Shown here: piece after piece, positions 37,018 to 49,100 of the stretch
Layout of the letters: the number at the start of each line of letters is the position of its first letter
Position numbering within the stretch: position 1 is the first letter of the stretch
DNA from: Trogon surrucura
Lineage: Eukaryota > Chordata > Aves > Trogoniformes > Trogonidae
Reading direction: 5' to 3'
Length of the DNA: 64,000 bases
Assembly: GCA_020746105.1 (NCBI GenBank)
Contig: CM036618.1
Span: forward strand, 40,829,014 to 40,893,013
Notes under the pieces: model-generated
Database searches by the model: none
What the model was told of the DNA's origin: nothing
Seen by the model: the letters and a program-made list of their open reading frames with translations, nothing else
Program-made: the position numbers and the translations under genes

Positions 37018-37422
37018 TTAGTTAGCATTTCTGCCAGCTCCCTTCAGTACCATCGAGTGGATCCCATCTGTCCCCATGTACTTGTGTGGGTCTAAGTGGA
37101 GCAGCAAGTTGCTAACCATTTCCCCTTGGATTATGTGGACTTCATTCTTTCCATTATTCCCACCTTCCAGCTTGGGCGACTGTGTACCTGGAGAACAACT
37201 GGTCTTACTATTGAAGACTGAGGCAAAGAAGGCATTAAGTACCTCAGCCTTTTCCTCATCCTTAGTCACTATGTTTCCCTCCCCATCCAGTAAAGCATGG
37301 AGATTCTCCTTAGCCCTCCTTTTGTTATTAATGTATTTATTTTTGTTACTAATGTATTTTGTTATGAATGTATTATTAACATAAATACCATTTTTTCTAT
37401 TGTTTTTTATAGCAGAGGCCAA
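37018..37422 (-). pseudogene. CR1 ORF2 linker remnant
   Basis: A 134-codon open frame from the CR1 ORF2 linker between endonuclease and RT. It includes ENLHALLDGEGNIVTKDEEK, VLNAFFASVFNSKTS and MVSNLLLHLDPHKYMGTDG. The first part is abnormally Asn/Lys-rich because of AT-rich slippage repeats. It is a remnant with no independent function. Confidence 0.85.
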
Positions 37423-37610
37423 TTTAAGTTCTAGCTTTTCTAATTTTCTCCCTGAGTAACCTCATAACATCCTTGTAGTCTTTGAGAGTTGCCTGTCACT
37501 TCTTCCACAAGTTGTAAACTTCCTTTTCGTTTCCCTGAGCTCCAGCACAAGTTCCTTGTTCAGCCAGGCTGATCTTCTTCCCCCTTGGCTCCTCTTTTGG
37601 CACATGAGGA

Positions 37611-40600
37611 TGATGCATCCAATAAAGCATTCGTGATGTTTATTAAAACACTTGGCTTATTTGCATGGAGATGGCTAAACAAAAAATTAACACTCATTGG
37701 AAGCAGAGTGTATGAGGATAAACATTTCTTTTTGTTTTGGAAACAGATGTGTGATCATGTTTTCACCTGCAATGAAAGTCTGCAGAATTTAATGCCCTAC
37801 CATTTTGTCCCAGGATAAGCACAGATGATAAATGTTCCACTTCATATTAGAGGTCCAAGTCTCTGACTTACTCCGGAGGATATTACTTCTTCAAATACCC
37901 TTTCTTCCTATCCAATAGTTCTTATCAAATGCTGACTTTTTGACAAGATAACTTCTTTCCAGTTGAATTATACCTGAGAACTCCATTATCCTGAGCCAAA
38001 AGATACTATATTCAGAGAAATAATGGATATTGAAACTACGCTAGGCAGTCTTTTGAGATCAGAGGGTCTTTGGCCTGACAATGGAGCTCAGTGGGAAGTG
38101 TTATAAATTTCTCTGGGCTGTTAAATTGCTTATCAATGTTGTCCAAATTTAAGAGCCTAGGGTTTTAAATAGTCATAATAAATAAGAATATTGTATATAA
38201 TTTTAAATGCAAGTTATATCATAATAGATTTAGGGTTGATTAAGTGTTAGAAAGATCAGGTCAAAAGGGTTTCTAGCAAGAACTGGCAGAATCTCACTGA
38301 ATTCCACAGCATCACTCCAGCAGAGAATTTGCACAATGTTTTATCTCTAAGAAATGCCTGAAGCACAAAACATAAACTGTTATTACTTACAACGAGAACA
38401 CTAAAGCCAAAACAGGAAAATGAACAATTTAGGAAAAATAATGTAGAAAATCCTTTTAGGAAGAAAAGGAATAAAGTAGGCTGGAGAATTGATGAGAGGA
38501 GAAATAGCGGAATGAGAGCTGGCAGGAAAAAATTGTTTCTCTAAACTCATTTTTGCTGTCTCCTGCAATAGTTTCAAATTAAGTCTGGGAATACTGGAAA
38601 AGAATTTGAAACCTACGTAAATGATTGCACAGAGGCAGAGTGAACTGCATCTAAGCAAAGGGAAAAAAAGTTTCTTGTGGATTTACAGTGAATTTAAATG
38701 CTTGCTAAGAATAATATGCAGAGAGCTGAAGTGCAAAGATAAAGGACAAGCCTTATCTCCCCGAGCTGATAAAGAAATCTACTGGTAGTAATGCATAAAG
38801 GCAAGGCCAGTGCATGAGCTAAATCCTGATGCACAAACAGTATTTCACACGCTTCTGTGCTTTTTTGACCTGGCTTCTGAGGCTTTGTATCAATACCTGT
38901 GGTGGCTTCTGCAAAAGAAACAAATTCTCAGAAGACAGACTCTAGTCCTGACAGCCATGAGGTGCTGGGGTGCATTGTGAAGAGCATGGAGACCCTAATA
39001 GGATGGCATTAATGCAATTAAGAACTTGGCCCATGACATGAAGAACTGAAATAAAATAACCTAGGTGCCTGTATGAGCCAGGCACTTCTAGAAATTGACC
39101 ACATAAATGTTTGTAGGCAAAACCACTAACGTGTACTGCAGGTGTTTTCCTCTATTTTAGTGTTACAAGTCTTTCTGTTGTTCTCAAGGTTTTGCTCATC
39201 ACGCCCTATAGACTGTAACAGCGTAACTACTGCCTATTTTCAAAAACACGATCCGCATGTGAGTCATGAAGGACCCTGGCAATGGATTTTGTCCCTGCAG
39301 CTATTTGTCAGCTCTCACATTGCTCTTCCTGATGTTAGGGACATCCTGTAGTGGTACCAGGAAGGGATAGATGGGTTTTGCCCACAAGTAGCTCAGGGCC
39401 AGCATCTCAGCAGAGGTGTAGGTACTGTGTGCAACTGTAAGTTCAAACTGTACTTCAGCTGAGGTACTTCAAATAGATAAAAGAGATTGTTCTTTTAACT
39501 TGTGATACTGAATCATTGTATAAAAGTCTCTAAGTTCTCACCAGTGTCACTGAGCTGAAACCTTTCCATCCAGCTGCAGTTTGCAAGCTTCACACCCAGT
39601 AAACCATGCCTGGGAGAAGGATGTCCTCTCAGGCAGTGGAGAGGGCTGCAGCCTTCTCTGGCTATGCTGCCTCTGGGAAGGGAGTCAGAGAGGAGCACTG
39701 TGCTCCAGCTGTGCTCCAGCTGTGCTCCAGCCTGCTGCACTCCTGCCTGAGCCTGGCAGCTCTCCCAGAGGCACCCAGGCAATCCTCCTCACATCCCTGT
39801 AAGTTCAAAGCTTCACACTTTGCCACACAGCAAGTGAGCCTGTGCTCTCACGCTGCTGACTCCAGTCCTGGCGCTGCCCACAGAGTGGTACAGGCAGAAC
39901 TTCCTCTTAACTCCAGGTGAGGTGACTCGAGATAAACATAGCCGTGGGCTAATTTACCGTGATGAAATTCAGTACACCTGTGGGGAGGAGGCTCTGGAGT
40001 CTGTTTACCTTTCCTCAGTGTTTGAAACCTCAGTATAGGAGTCACTTTTTCTTCCCCTTTCTTGGTGTGGAATTAGGGTAATGAGGTGAGGGCCCTGTGC
40101 TCAAAGAATGACAGACTGGTCTTGCTATCTCTAGTGCAATCCCAGGAACGGGAGACTTACGTGGCTATCACGGATGCAGCTAAGGAAGGGGCCCTTGTGT
40201 AGGTAGGACAGCCCTGCTTTTGGTCATCAAAGATAAGAAGATAACAGGAACCTGTGTAGTTTGAAAGGCTATCATGTCCAATGACTGACATTTGGCTCAT
40301 TACCCATGAAATGCATATCAAAGTTGATACCCCTGCATATGCTAATGAAGATTATAGAGATCATGCTAAACATATATGACTATAGCACTCTTCTTTCCAC
40401 CCAAATCGTGCTATATGTCATCTATGGGAGGAGAAACCTCATAATTTTGGGGATAAAAGATAGAGAAAATGATTTTTAAATTGGGACGGAAGAACCTCAG
40501 TACCCGATGGCCCAGTGAACAGGCTGTGTTCTCTTCCTCCACCCCAGGCAGGTACTGATCTCAGACGCATCTCTGGCTAAGCACCGTACCTTTCACCCTC

Positions 40601-40656
40601 TGGTGAATGTTACTGCCAAGTTTTATATTTTTATTGTTATTACAGAATTGGAGAAT
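37611..40656. other. non-genic DNA
   Basis: No gene was recognised. It contains an 11-bp tandem repeat at 39698-39730 within a GC-richer stretch (39590-39920). That stretch carries a 104-codon ATG frame at 39606-39920 with no recognisable domain and probably fortuitous. Confidence 0.45.
39698..39730. repeat. three tandem copies of an 11-mer
   Basis: CTGTGCTCCAG is repeated exactly three times (39698-39708, 39709-39719, 39720-39730). The unit is not a multiple of three, so length changes would shift any overlapping frame, which argues against coding use. Confidence 0.9.
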
Positions 40657-41560
40657 TACAGAATCATAGAATCACAAAATGTTAGAGGTTGGAAGGGACC
40701 TCAAAAGATCATCTAGTCCAACCCCCCTGCCAAAGCAGGATCACCTAGAGAAGGTCACACAGGAATGTGTTCAGGTGGGTTTTGAATGTTTCCAGAGAAG
40801 GAGACTCCACAATCTCTCTGGGCAGCCTGTTCCAGTGCTCTGTCACCCTCACAGGGAAAAAGCTTTATCTGCTGTTTTTGTGGAACCTCCTACTCTCCAG
40901 CTTGCACCTGTTGCCCCTTGTTCTGCCATTGGACATCATGGAGAAGAGCCTGGCTCCGTCCTCCTGACACTCCCCCTTTATATATTTATAAGTATTAATT
41001 AGATCACCCCTCAGCCTCCTCTTCTCCAAGCTAAAGAGACCCAGCTCCTTCAGACTTTTCTCATAAGGAAGCTGTTCCACTCCGTCATATCTGTGGCTCT
41101 GTGCTTGTTCCCTGTCCTTCTTGAACTGAGGGGCCCAAAATTGGACATAATATTCCAGATGTGGCCTCAGCAGGGCAGAGTGGAGGGCCAGGAGGACCTC
41201 TCCTGACCTACTAGCCACACCCCTTCTAATACACCCCAGGATGCCATTGGCCTCCTTGGCCATGAGGACACATTGCTGGCCCATGGTCATCCATTTGCTA
41301 TCCACCAGGACCCCAGGTCCCTTTCCCCCATGCTGCTCTCGACCAGCTCAGTCCCCAACCTATACTGGTACATGGGATTGTTCTTTCCCAGGTGCAAGAC
41401 TCTACACTCGCCCTTGTTGTATTTCACACAATTTCTCCCCACCCAACGCTCCAGCCTGTCCAGGTCTTGCTGAAAGGCAGCACAGTCTTCTGGTGTGTCA
41501 TCCCAGTTTCATGTCATCAGCAAACTTGCTGACAGTGCATTCTATTCCCTCATGCAGGGA
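40657..41560 (-). mobile_element. CR1 LINE, 5'-truncated
   Basis: Minus-strand CR1 starting with the octamer tail (ACAGAATCATAGAATCAC on the plus strand) and a 3' UTR (GAGGTTGGAAGGGACCTCAAAAGATCATC). It then covers the ORF2 C-terminus up to the end of the RT, breaking off near the FADD region at about 41560. The terminus is followed directly by an ATG/AAT microsatellite. The subfamily looks different from the split copies ([21 protein letters not shown] C-terminus), so it is a separate lineage of insertion. Confidence 0.93.
40865..41305 (-). pseudogene. CR1 ORF2 C-terminal remnant
   Basis: A 146-codon open piece of ORF2. Blocks include [58 protein letters not shown] and [18 protein letters not shown] short internal deletion removes part of the conserved [10 protein letters not shown] block (here HRYDGVEQL). 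The end after SRRFHKNSR is frameshifted relative to the family's C-terminus. It lacks the catalytic domain. Confidence 0.88.
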
Positions 41561-41603
41561 ATAATGATGATGATGATGATAATAATATTTATTATTATTA
41601 TTT
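41561..41603. repeat. ATG/AAT trinucleotide microsatellite
   Basis: Runs of ATGATG... then AATAATATTTATTATTATT lie directly at the 5' end of the CR1. They probably arose by slippage at the insertion junction. Confidence 0.85.
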
Positions 41604-42427
41604 CTGCTTGCAATATTAACCTTAATTATTAGCATTGTTGTAGTTAGTGAATTCATTAATGGCAATCTCAAATCTGTTCTGTCGCTCTCAATACAATAAC
41701 TAGTTTTGATTTCTCTGAATTCGATCAGTGGAAGTCCTTTGCCGGCACTTTAATAGACAGGTCAGTGAAAGTCCTGGGACTCTGACAGACAAATATCGAA
41801 ACTACATTCCTTTTAACACAGCACTTGGGAAATAGTTCATTCACCAAAACTGCATTTAAGGATGTCTTAATATTTGACCTCAATATAATGTGTGCTGTGA
41901 GCCTTTTTTTTGAAGCTAGGTCTAGGACTTCAGTCAAGCTTGCTATTATGGAATTCCCTGAGGGTTCTGGAGGTAGGTATTCATTCTTTTCTTTTATTCA
42001 TGGGATTTTAATGTAGAACGAGAATTTGTCATCCTGCAGGTACAGATCAGTCTGTCCAGCCAGTGCTGTCCTGATTCTCATAAAATAGCTGAGCAGGAGC
42101 TGAACCACAGAGACAGTGTGAGGCAATGAACAGAAAGTATTTACAATGCTCAGACTGAGGACACAGAATCCAGAGGCCTCACTGCAACACTCACCCTTCA
42201 ACGGGGTGTCAGAATTCCAGGAAGCCGCAGAAAACTTTTATCCTGATATTCTCAAACCAGGGCGTGGGCGATCTGCATGGCAGGAGCAGGAACTGAGCTG
42301 GGCTTCCCTGTGTACCGGTTTAGTACATTACCCATGAAGTTATCACACAAAAATGTGCATGGCCTACTGTCCTGATTTTGTGAATAATGTCTGTATGATG
42401 ATCTAGACATTCTAGATTCTAGATCTA
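41604..42427. other. non-genic DNA
   Basis: No gene was recognised. The final 30 bases contain a cluster of TCTAGA palindromes next to the following CR1 tail. Confidence 0.5.
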
Positions 42428-42435
42428 AATCTAGA
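42402..42435. repeat. cluster of four TCTAGA palindromes
   Basis: TCTAGA occurs at 42402-42407, 42411-42416, 42418-42423 and 42430-42435. The last one belongs to the CR1 3' end (CTAGATGATC). The others look like short duplications of it. Confidence 0.8.
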
Positions 42436-42496
42436 TGATCTTTGAGGTTCCTTCCAACCTCTAACATTCTGTGATTCTGCAATTCTGTGATTTTGC
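42428..42496 (+). mobile_element. CR1 LINE, 3'-end fragment
   Basis: A CR1 3' UTR terminus: CTAGATGATCTTTGAGG...CCTTCCAACC followed by ATTCTGTGATTCTG-type octamers to about 42496. No coding part remains. Confidence 0.9.
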
Positions 42497-45199
42497 TTCA
42501 CTTTCTGTCATTCTGCCTTTGAAAAACTTAAAACGTTCTTTGGCCCCATACTTTTCTTTTGGTCAAACAAGTCTGGGTTGAAAGGTAAGGTGACTGAAAT
42601 TTTGCCATTTCCACAGCTCTGACTGTAGGCAGTTCTACCCTCTATTTGCCTGCTCCTGAAGTCAATAGCTCTAACTGAAACTAAAGTTTATGTAAAGAGG
42701 AAAAAAAAATAGTTAGAAAAGTAAGCTAATTTTGAAAAATCTATTTAAAATAATCATGTGACTTACAGATCAGGCATAGACCTGGATTTTAATTTCGTGA
42801 AACTTTGCATATAGGTTTTTCTATATAATTTTGGAATAAATGCACAGCTGTAACTAGTCCAATGTCATTACAATAATTTCCCACCAAGTTTTGCACCACT
42901 TTATTTAAACCAGTCTGTAAGTAGGCATGCTTGCATGTTTGGGAAGTGCTTAATCAGGTAGTTTTGTCTGACATGTAATGTGACACACTGTCCCGACCTC
43001 TTCAGTGTGTTGAACACAGAGCCTTGTGCTTTGGGTGCTCTTTGCTGTCTCTTGCCCCTTCCCAACCCAGTGCTTTCTTTTCTGCTTAAGGCTTCTGCAT
43101 TGTGGTTTTCTTACCATTGCAGTCATGCCTCTTCATCCTCATCCAGAAGCTGGCAACCTCCCAGTGCTTCTTTGATCTTACCCATTCACAACTGTGGATT
43201 TGTTGCTGTAAATGAGCAGTTCCTGTTACAGGTTTCTCTGTTTCACCTTTGCCTTTTATGACCTCAGGTTTGTGTCCCAGTCTGCTCCAAGCTGTCCTAG
43301 CCCCTGCTACACTGCCCTGTACCCATTGTCTTGGATGGAAGTGTTAGATCAAATCAAATCCTGTCTGATTTTCAGAAGCATATATTGTTCCTCAAATACA
43401 AGTTATGCCTCGAATGTGTATTAGGAGTCAATGAATTAAACTTTCACATTATGGATAAGGCATTCAAGTGTCTTGAATGTTAAAGGTGTCTTAAGGAACT
43501 GCAGAGTGGCAGGAAATATATGAACAGATGTTGATTTTTCAAGCAACAGTTTAATTCCTCTAGCTAAATTTGGGTTATGCATGCTGGGAAAGTGGTGGTA
43601 TGGATTCAGTATAGCCCAGTTCCTACCCTTAAAAAAGCAAGTCTCATCCTAAAGGACCATCTTAATAAACTAACTGTGCAGTCCTGTTCCTTTGCACAAT
43701 TGTTCTGTGGCCAAAAGTGCCCCGTGTTGGTGTGGTGGGAGGGAGCAGTCTCCACTGTGGCAGCAGGAGGGAAAAGGTGCAGATTTAACTGCTCACAGCT
43801 AAAAGCTGGAAGTTTTGGTCTGAGCTGTTCTATGTTCTGAAAGCTTGTGAAAAGCTTTGGAAGTGACAGAACACTTCCCTATTATTTAAAAATAGTTCTG
43901 AAAGATCTTTTATGACAGAGGAGTTTGTCGTCAGGATTCTTGTGTGAGCATGATTTTCAAAGGTTTTAAGGACTAGGGCTATTCTTTTCCAAGTAACAGC
44001 AACAAGATTTGGAGGGAGAGGTAATAGCTTTTCTCAGACTGACTGATCTAGCTGGGAATTTGGGAACAGCTGTGCTAGGGCTCTATCTTCACAAGGCACT
44101 GCCTTTTTGGGCAAAGGCATTTTGAAGATTTCCTGGTCTTTTCCATATCTCCATCTTCTGAGTACTACTTCTTTCCTCTGTGCTATGTTTTGCCTCTCCA
44201 TTTCTCGTTAGAGCTGTTTACTGAATCACACTCTAAACCAAAGCACTGAATTAATCAGGATTTACAAAATTTCCCTTCTTCTTCTCATTCGAGAGTCTTT
44301 ATACAAACCTAAAGCTCATGTAAAATGCAGTAAGCAAAAATGAATTGTCAATGTACTTCAGGAACCTGAACTTCTGCTACCCTCAGTGGGTGGATGGCAC
44401 CAGTGTTCCATGTCACAGGTCCCAGTAAAGGCACTGGGGAGTCTCCTAGGAGCTCAGGGCTTTAGAGTGAAAACTTCTACTACCTGCATGGCTGGAAAGC
44501 CAGACAGGAATAATCCCTGGGGTTTGTTTAGAGATTGTTGTTAGGAGAATGCTCACAGACATTTTGAAGTCCCAAGGACAAAAGAATTAAGGGAAAACAG
44601 AAAAATAAAATGGAAAAGGAAAACACTAGACAGTCTCATTAAAGGCACAAAGATGAAATTGGGACTTTCGGCTCTGCATCCATATTTTGCAACTGAGATG
44701 GAATAATACCTTTGCCTGAGAGCAGAAATAGGTGATAAAATGTGACAGCTGGGGCTTGTTCAATGTGTGAACTTCTGTCAGGGCTATAAAATTAATCTGC
44801 TTCATTAGAATAACATGAGTCACTCTGGTTCTCCCAAATCGCTTTTGATTGCCTGCCTAGATATGAGAGCTGAGCACTGCTTTGTTGTGAAGCCGGTTTG
44901 TGGGGCAGCCAGCCTTGGAACAGACAGCACGAGGGTGACTTCTGGAGCCTGGTAGGCAACACTAGCCATGGCCAGCTGTTACTGTGCACTACTCAGATGC
45001 CATTGCGATGATGACCGTGCAAGACACCTGCCTGAGGATCTATTTTCAAAGCAAACCAGATGGTGGTAAGTCACTGAGCACGCAACTACTGGTTTTCCTG
45101 GCTTGGCCAGAGCAGACTTCACCGAAGGCCTAGCTACCTCATACAGTGCCACTCACAGTCTCTGCATAGTTCACCATTTGGATTTCTTTTCTTCTCACT

Positions 45200-45292
45200 C
45201 ATAAATACCTGTCTTTACAACATGCTATTCATCTTTCCTACAAGCTTTAGCTCAGGAATGCATAACCAAAGTGACTGGGCCAGGCAGCTGAG
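45200..45292 (+). repeat. local direct duplication, copy 1
   Basis: From ATAAATACCTGTCTTT to CAGGCAGCTGAG. Shares in order ATAAATxCCTGTCTTT, ACAAGCTTTAGCxCAGGAAT, CATAAxCAAA and the ending CTGAG with copy 2 about 320 bp away. By eye about 75% identical with a small length difference. Confidence 0.75.
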
Positions 45293-45522
45293 TCATCTGT
45301 ATTATCAACAATTACTGTTTAACATTATAGGAGGCAATTTAACAATATTTTTATTTTTGCTTGCACAGATGATTTAATGGTTAGGGCTAAAAGCCCTATT
45401 TATCTCCAGGCAGTGGTCTATCATATTATTCATCATTTATTATCACTGGGAGTAAGCATTAATAAAGATAAACCAAAATTATCAGGAAAATAGTTATATT
45501 TTCTTGTGTATCAATTTCATTT

Positions 45523-45632
45523 ATAAATGCCTGTCTTTTTCCCTTACTCGATCTTTCCAATACACTATTCGTCATCCATACAAGCTTTAGCCCAGGAATA
45601 CATAATCAAACTGACCAGGCCAAGCATCTGAG
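45523..45632 (+). repeat. local direct duplication, copy 2
   Basis: Same orientation as copy 1 at 45200-45292, with about 15 extra bases after the CTGTCTTT block. The core TACAAGCTTTAGCCCAGGAA is the best-conserved part. No transposon signature flanks either copy. Confidence 0.75.
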
Positions 45633-46008
45633 AAGTGCTTTTGGTATCTCTGGTGGGAATGAAAAAGCTCTGCATGTTCTCATTTATCTTATCATAAACA
45701 AGAGCAGCCATGCAAGATGGTAAATATTCTTTACTAACATGTATTTTGAAAAGCTTGAGTACAGAATTTATATTTTTTTTTCTGGTCAAAAAATGATGGT
45801 CCAGCAATGTTTAAATGAATTGTTTCAAAGATGTTAATTCCTAGTAAAGGGAAACTTAGGAGAAAATCTAGGCCCTGCTGAAAATGATGAAGAGATCCTT
45901 TGTGATTAGAGCCAGAATCTCCCCAGAGAAGTTACAGTGAATATAGAAAAATAGACTTTGCTGTCACAGCTGAGACCAATTTGTGCTCATTTCCATTATG
46001 TCTAAGAA

Positions 46009-46115
46009 ATCATAGAATCATAGAATGTTAGGGATTGGAAGGGACCTCGAAAGATCATCAAGTCCAATCCCCCTGCCAGAGCAGGAATGCCTAGATTATG
46101 CTCAGAGAATTTGCG
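46009..46115 (-). mobile_element. CR1 LINE, 3'-end fragment
   Basis: On the plus strand it reads AATCATAGAATCATAGAATG, then GGATTGGAAGGGACCTCGAAAG and GCAGGAATGCCTAGA. This is the inverted CR1 tail, 3' UTR and the very end of ORF2. 5'-truncated after about 100 bp. Confidence 0.9.
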
Positions 46116-49100
46116 TTAAATCTGTATTTGAATGTGCTCTGCATTTGGCCAAGAACTTTTCCTTCCAGTTATGCTTAAGCTGCTGTTATTTATAACCCTT
46201 GGAATTAGGAGTTTGCTTTTGATGCTGGTAGGAAAAGTTACTCTGTGATGATAATCTGTAATGTGATTAGCAGTCCCCTATAGCTAGTTAATTTCTAATT
46301 AAAAATACCATTGTTGTGTTTTCACTTTATTCCCTGCACACTTTATGATCTATTGAACAAATGGTGTTTCAAAAGTATTTGTGATAATTGTACCTATGTA
46401 AATAGTTTTGATTGACTTTGTTAAAATAATACGATTGGGTTTTATGATCTATGTCATGAAGCCCTGAATTCACCAAGCATAGGAACCTATAAAATAAATA
46501 CCTAAATCTGAGCTAGTTGTCCTGATGCACATACAGCAGTATTTAGGGTCAGTATGGTGGCACAGGTCTAAAGCAAATCTCATTCTTGTGTCTGTTTATG
46601 TTCTTGGAGCAGTTGGTCTTCTAGGCTGAATTCCTTTTGGAGGAAACTTAACCAAAAGTGCTGGTTCAGGTGTGCACCAAATATCCTTGTATCTCTAGAA
46701 GGGCATAATGGTCTGAATGAATCCTTCAGGCAACACTGAAATGTAGGTATGGTGGAATATAGAGTGGATGCTGGGACCTCAGCACCAGCTGCTTTGCTCT
46801 TCTGTTGTGCCAAAGCACATGCCAGTGTAAAAATATCCTTAGTGTCTCACCGTAACCAACATAAGGAAAGAGGCCAGACAACATGCTCTGAAGGGGTCTT
46901 AGACACTTAGTTTAGAGTATCAATGCAATCTGTTTCCATTATTAACGGAGTATACTATGACTACCCTGGACTTAGATGTTTGTTTTTTAAACATCTAAGT
47001 GAAGGCAGGTGAATCCTATTACCTTGGTTTCTTGCTAAGGTTTTGAGGCATCCTCAGATGGTTCCTTCTCCCAGCTAGATAGAAGCAATCCATATGGAGG
47101 TAACGGATTGCACATGCTGTGTTTTTAAATGCCTATCTTTTCTATGTTCCCTTCTTCCTCTGTGCTTCCTGCTCAAATGCAGGTCTTGAAGGGAATGCGG
47201 GAGTTGATCTGAATTTGACTCTGCTGTAATCTACAGCAGAATGGCCCCTGGTTTGCCTGGTACGCCTCTGCCTGATTTAGCTTCTTTTCCAAAGTGATTG
47301 GTACTCCTGTAAATGAGACCCCAGGCACCATGAACTGAGGACCAATCAGCTGGTGACAGCCGCTGAGAAGTAAGGTTGTATACCTCACCTGGCACTTCTG
47401 GAAAACACCAGGAGAGTTGGGATAAGGGCACATCTTCGGTCAACATCCAGAATGCTCTGACCACGGTGATGTCCTACATCCTGTTCCTGTAACAGAGCAA
47501 GGAGAGTGCTGATGGGCAACACTACCCATGTCTGTGTGACCCTAGCTCAGTCCTACAATGGTCTGTCTGATAAGTGTCCTGTGGAAACTGGTGTATGAAC
47601 ACATCATGAAGGACTGTCACAGGGCACATTATAAATAGGAAAAATTCTCATGACTTTAGTCTTGCCCATTCCTAAATATGCTTTGCTTGGTTTCCCAACC
47701 TTAACAGTGCTCTGTTAGCTTGAGCTTTCTAGGTTCATAAACCCCCACACATATTCGCAGAAATCAATCCTCCGGCACTATACTGATACTTCAGCTGGCC
47801 TTACAGCCCTGTGAGCCCACCTTGAACCTAATTCACAGACTCAATTGTCCAATCGACTGCTTCAGTCCATCCTGTCTCTCTTTCGATTTCCTAGTATACA
47901 ACCTATCCAATCCTGTACCACTCTGTAGGGCTCTCTTATCCCTGCACAGCATAGAAAAAATATTCCCTTGTTTGATTTTCTATGCAAATCAGCAGTTGAT
48001 TTCCAAGAAGGATTATTATGCATGCTTTATATCTTGATTTAATAAATCTGCACAAGTGAAATGTCTGGAAGGGAGAGCCAAATGCATCATTGCACAGGTG
48101 CTTTTGGTTGTTTTGCTGGCAATTTATTAGACTAATTGGACATCGTTAGCACAGTGATTATCCAAAATTAGAAGCATTGTTTTATTTATGTAGAATTTGC
48201 AAGTATTAGAGTGGCAATACTCGAGCTGCTAGCTGCTATTATTTTTTAATCCTCTTGATATTTTCAGATTCATTACTATTTATGGTGCCACAACAAACTG
48301 CTATAGAAGATCCGTTTGCAAAGCACTTCAGCTTTCTGTTGAAAGTGTAATTGAAGTTCCCCATCAGTGCCATTTACAACAAGCACCAAAAGTTTCCCAG
48401 CATCTTTTAACATCTCCACGTGTCCACAGAGCAAACGATCAAGTCGGCCTTGTATGAGAAATTTTCCTAAACCATCTTAGAGCTAGTGCTGCAGCTCCAG
48501 GAAAAGTTGAATAAATGGAGAATGGACTTTCAGAAAAGCTTTGCAGCACGGGGCTGCCTGATTCTCGACAGCTTATTTGCAGGTAATGGTGGAAAAAGGC
48601 TGCTGTCTATGCCAAGTGTTTTGAAGCCTGTCAGGAATTAATGGCCCATGGGTGTGTGGAGCTGGGAAGGGTGATGTCAAGACCTCTGATTTTTTTGGGG
48701 AGCACACACTGCAAAATGATGGGGAGGCACAATCAGAGCTCCCCTGCTTATTAGCAACTTCAAGACCATAAAAATGTACAGATATCCCCTCTTTTTCCTT
48801 AGCAAAGTGTGACCTCACCTCTTCCCACCACCCAGCCTATTGTTCAGAGACAGCAGGTGTGACACAAAACACGTTGGCATCAACACGTCGCTCCCATCAT
48901 CTCCAGGTGGCAAAGCAAAAACATCTGATTTTTCCACTGGTTCTTGGGTTCTTTCGCACAACTCTGTGCCTCAGCCCAGCTCCCAGCACTCCGCTTGTGA
49001 GTGCTGAACTGGCTCAGGGGCATCACCCTGGCCAGACTTCATCCCCTGGCAAAGCCCGCGGACAGATGAGGCGAAGGTCTTGGCTGAGGCTTATCTTCCT

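Larger units (their letters stand above)
36872..37610 (-). mobile_element. CR1 LINE, 5' segment of the long copy split by an LTR
   Basis: Continuation, upstream in element orientation, of the CR1 at 34381-35685. The minus strand encodes NYRPVSLTS (early RT) just beside the LTR, then the linker blocks DPHKYMGTDGIHSMVLKG and VLNAFFASVFNSKTS. Its 5' limit is about 37610, inside the ORF2 linker, so it is 5'-truncated. An AT-rich expansion with repeated AATGTATT words (about 37325-37385) lies inside the linker and looks like local slippage. Confidence 0.9.
42497..46008. other. non-genic DNA with a local duplication
   Basis: No gene was recognised. The notable structure is the duplicated 95-110 bp segment at 45.20 and 45.52 kb (listed separately). 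The AT-rich spacer between the two copies (45320-45480) is rich in homeodomain-like words and looks like a candidate regulatory block. Confidence 0.45.

Noticed and set aside
39606..39920. 104-codon ATG frame in GC-richer DNA
   Set aside because: It is crossed by an 11-bp tandem repeat (not a multiple of three) and has no domain. More likely local composition than a gene.
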